Shown in pieces: positions 62,729 through 64,000 of a stretch of DNA of 64,000 nt. Positions within the stretch are counted from its first letter, which is position 1, and each line of letters begins with the position of its first letter. The stretch lies in assembly GCA_965220235.1 (NCBI GenBank), contig OZ244815.1:1674001-1738000 (forward strand), given 5' to 3'. Under the pieces are notes generated by a model. The model searched no databases, was not told the origin of the DNA, and saw only the letters and a list, made by a program, of their open reading frames with translations. Made by a program: the position numbers and the translations under genes. The DNA is from Bin55 sp965220235. GTDB taxonomy: Bacteria; Pseudomonadota; Gammaproteobacteria; Pseudomonadales; Azotimanducaceae.

Positions 62729-64000
62729 TTAGCTCTTCACCGCGCCGCGAATGAGTTCCTCAATGTGTGATTCGGGCGTTTCTTCCGCTTCTGCGTCTTG
62801 AGCAAATTGCTCTTCTTCGGTTGAGCCTGTCAATGCAGTGACTGAAGACTCACCACCTTGAATCACATTGGCGACCTCATCGAAGTAACCGGTCCCAACT
62901 TCCTGCTGATGACTGACAAAGGAGTAGCCACGAGATTCTGCTGCAAATTCCTGTTCCTGTAGCTCAACGTATGCGGACATTTGACTCTTTACGTACTTTT
63001 GCGCTAAATCAAACATGCTGTACCACATACTGTGGATGCCAGCGAGCGTGATGAACTGGAAGCGATAACCCATGGCTGCGAGTTCTCGTTGGAATTTCGC
63101 TATCGTCGCGTCGTCCAGGTTCTTTCGCCAGTTGAAGCTTGGTGAGCAGTTGTAGGCGAGCATTTGATCCGGATAGTCTTCGTGGATCGCGTCAGCAAAC
63201 TCTTTTGCTTCGTTAAGGTCAGGTACCGCGGTTTCACACCAGATTAAGTCCGCGTAAGGAGCATACGCTTTACCACGAGCGATGGCTTGTGGTAAACCAG
63301 CGCGAGTTCGATAGAAACCCTCCGGTGTACGTTCGCCCGTTATGAAGGGTTTGTCGTGCTCGTCAATGTCACTGGTCAACATTTCCGCGGCATTGGCGTC
63401 CGTACGCGCCATGAGCAACGTGGGAACATCACAAACATCCGCAGCTAGTCGGGCAGCGATCAGTTTCTGGACCGCTTCGACGGTGGGGACAAGCACTTTG
63501 CCGCCCATATGACCACATTTCTTCACGCTTGCAAGCTGATCTTCGAAGTGGACGCCTGCAGCACCAGCATTGATCATCGCCTTCATCAGTTCGAAAGCGT
63601 TGAGAATCCCGCCGAATCCGGCTTCCGCATCCGCGACAATCGGTGCGTAGTAATCGATACCATCATCGATTCCCTTCGACCATTGGATCTCGTCGGCACG
63701 TCGGAACGCATTGTTGATGCGATTGACGACGGTGGGAACAGAGTTCACGGCGTATAGTGACTGGTCGGGATACATCGTTTCAGACGAGTTTGCATCCGCT
63801 GCGACTTGCCAGCCGGATAGGTATATCGCCTTGATTCCCGCCTTAACCTGTTGCACAGCCTGACCACCAGTCAACGCTCCAAGACAGTTCACATAATCCT
63901 CGGACTCAAGTAAATCCCAAAGTTTGTCGGCGCCGTGAGCGGCCAACATGCTACGGTGCGGAATCGTGCCTCGGAGCTGAACGACGTCTTCGGCGGAGTA
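62729..64000 (-). CDS. aceA: Isocitrate lyase, N-terminally cut by the window edge
   Basis: AceA splits isocitrate to glyoxylate and succinate in the glyoxylate shunt, used during growth on acetate or fatty acids. The visible 423 residues run from YSAEDVVQLRG at the right edge to the stop; about 15-20 residues are missing. CLGALTGGQAVQQVKAGIKAIYLSGWQVAADAN, the catalytic KKCGH loop and ERTPEGFYR are clear. The first in-frame ATG (63949) is internal, as sequence before it is still family-like. Succinate made here can feed the sdh/suc enzymes elsewhere in the window. Confidence 0.97.
   Translation of the reverse strand, partial: YSAEDVVQLRGTIPHRSMLAAHGADKLWDLLESEDYVNCLGALTGGQAVQQVKAGIKAIYLSGWQVAADANSSETMYPDQSLYAVNSVPTVVNRINNAFRRADEIQWSKGIDDGIDYYAPIVADAEAGFGGILNAFELMKAMINAGAAGVHFEDQLASVKKCGHMGGKVLVPTVEAVQKLIAARLAADVCDVPTLLMARTDANAAEMLTSDIDEHDKPFITGERTPEGFYRTRAGLPQAIARGKAYAPYADLIWCETAVPDLNEAKEFADAIHEDYPDQMLAYNCSPSFNWRKNLDDATIAKFQRELAAMGYRFQFITLAGIHSMWYSMFDLAQKYVKSQMSAYVELQEQEFAAESRGYSFVSHQQEVGTGYFDEVANVIQGGESSVTALTGSTEEEQFAQDAEAEETPESHIEELIRGAVKS

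Overview
The window reads as a contiguous chromosomal segment of a gammaproteobacterium. Base composition looks balanced, at about half G+C by eye. The evidence is gene order rather than any single gene: rpsP-rimM-trmD-rplS, sdhCDAB with sucAB-lpd-sucCD, leuCDB-asd-truA-trpFBA-folC-dedD-cvpA-purF, and folD-tRNA(Pro/Arg/His)-tig-clpP-clpX-hupB-ppiD are all arrangements known from Pseudomonas-like and related gammaproteobacteria. An NhaB-type Na+/H+ antiporter, a complete aerobic TCA segment and isocitrate lyase suggest a free-living aerobe able to use acetate or fatty acids, possibly in salty water. That last point is inference. The genus cannot be named from the sequence alone.

Layout. 1-2.3 kb: the end of purT, then leuA behind a short Leu-codon-rich leader peptide. 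2.4-6.2 kb (minus strand): an orphan secreted-looking protein, a CorB/YfjD-type membrane protein and YpjD. 6.3-11.8 kb: ffh, the rpsP-rimM-trmD-rplS operon, xerD and dsbC. 12.0-15.2 kb: sdhCDAB. 15.4-21.1 kb: an accessory block (FHA membrane protein, luciferase-like oxidoreductase, two alpha/beta hydrolases, a Coq4-family protein, a Gfo/Idh/MocA dehydrogenase) that separates sdh from suc. 21.2-28.8 kb: sucA-sucB-lpd-sucC-sucD. 28.9-34.8 kb: htpG, gpsA, a DUF4892-like protein, aroC and an exported dienelactone-hydrolase-like enzyme. 35-36.2 kb: a DUF4143-type ATPase behind a large palindrome. 36.5-49.2 kb: a long, tightly packed operon from leuC to miaE. 49.2-50.8 kb (minus): folD-lpxH. 51.2-58.4 kb: three tRNAs and the tig-clpP-clpX-hupB-ppiD proteostasis cluster. 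58.4-64 kb: rnhA, dnaQ, nhaB, nudC and partial aceA.

How the genes work together. The core is central carbon metabolism (succinate dehydrogenase, 2-oxoglutarate dehydrogenase, succinyl-CoA synthetase, isocitrate lyase), amino-acid and purine synthesis (Leu, Trp, Asp-family, purF/purT, folC/folD), and protein targeting and quality control (Ffh, trigger factor, ClpXP, HtpG, PpiD, DsbC). Many genes overlap by four bases (ATGA/GTGA/TTGA) and many start with GTG or TTG, so translational coupling is probably common.

The most unusual part is the proteostasis cluster. Just upstream of clpX lies an 88-residue protein made only of two ClpX-type zinc-binding domains, apparently born by duplication of the clpX 5' end. 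The same cluster encodes a 599-residue trigger factor with acidic additions and lacks lon between clpX and hupB. Other oddities are ribosomal protein S16 with a 117-residue acidic tail, an RNase HI carrying a second degenerate RNase H domain, a hydrolase gene with no canonical start codon directly behind an in-frame stop, and a 47-bp near-perfect palindrome in front of the DUF4143 ATPase.
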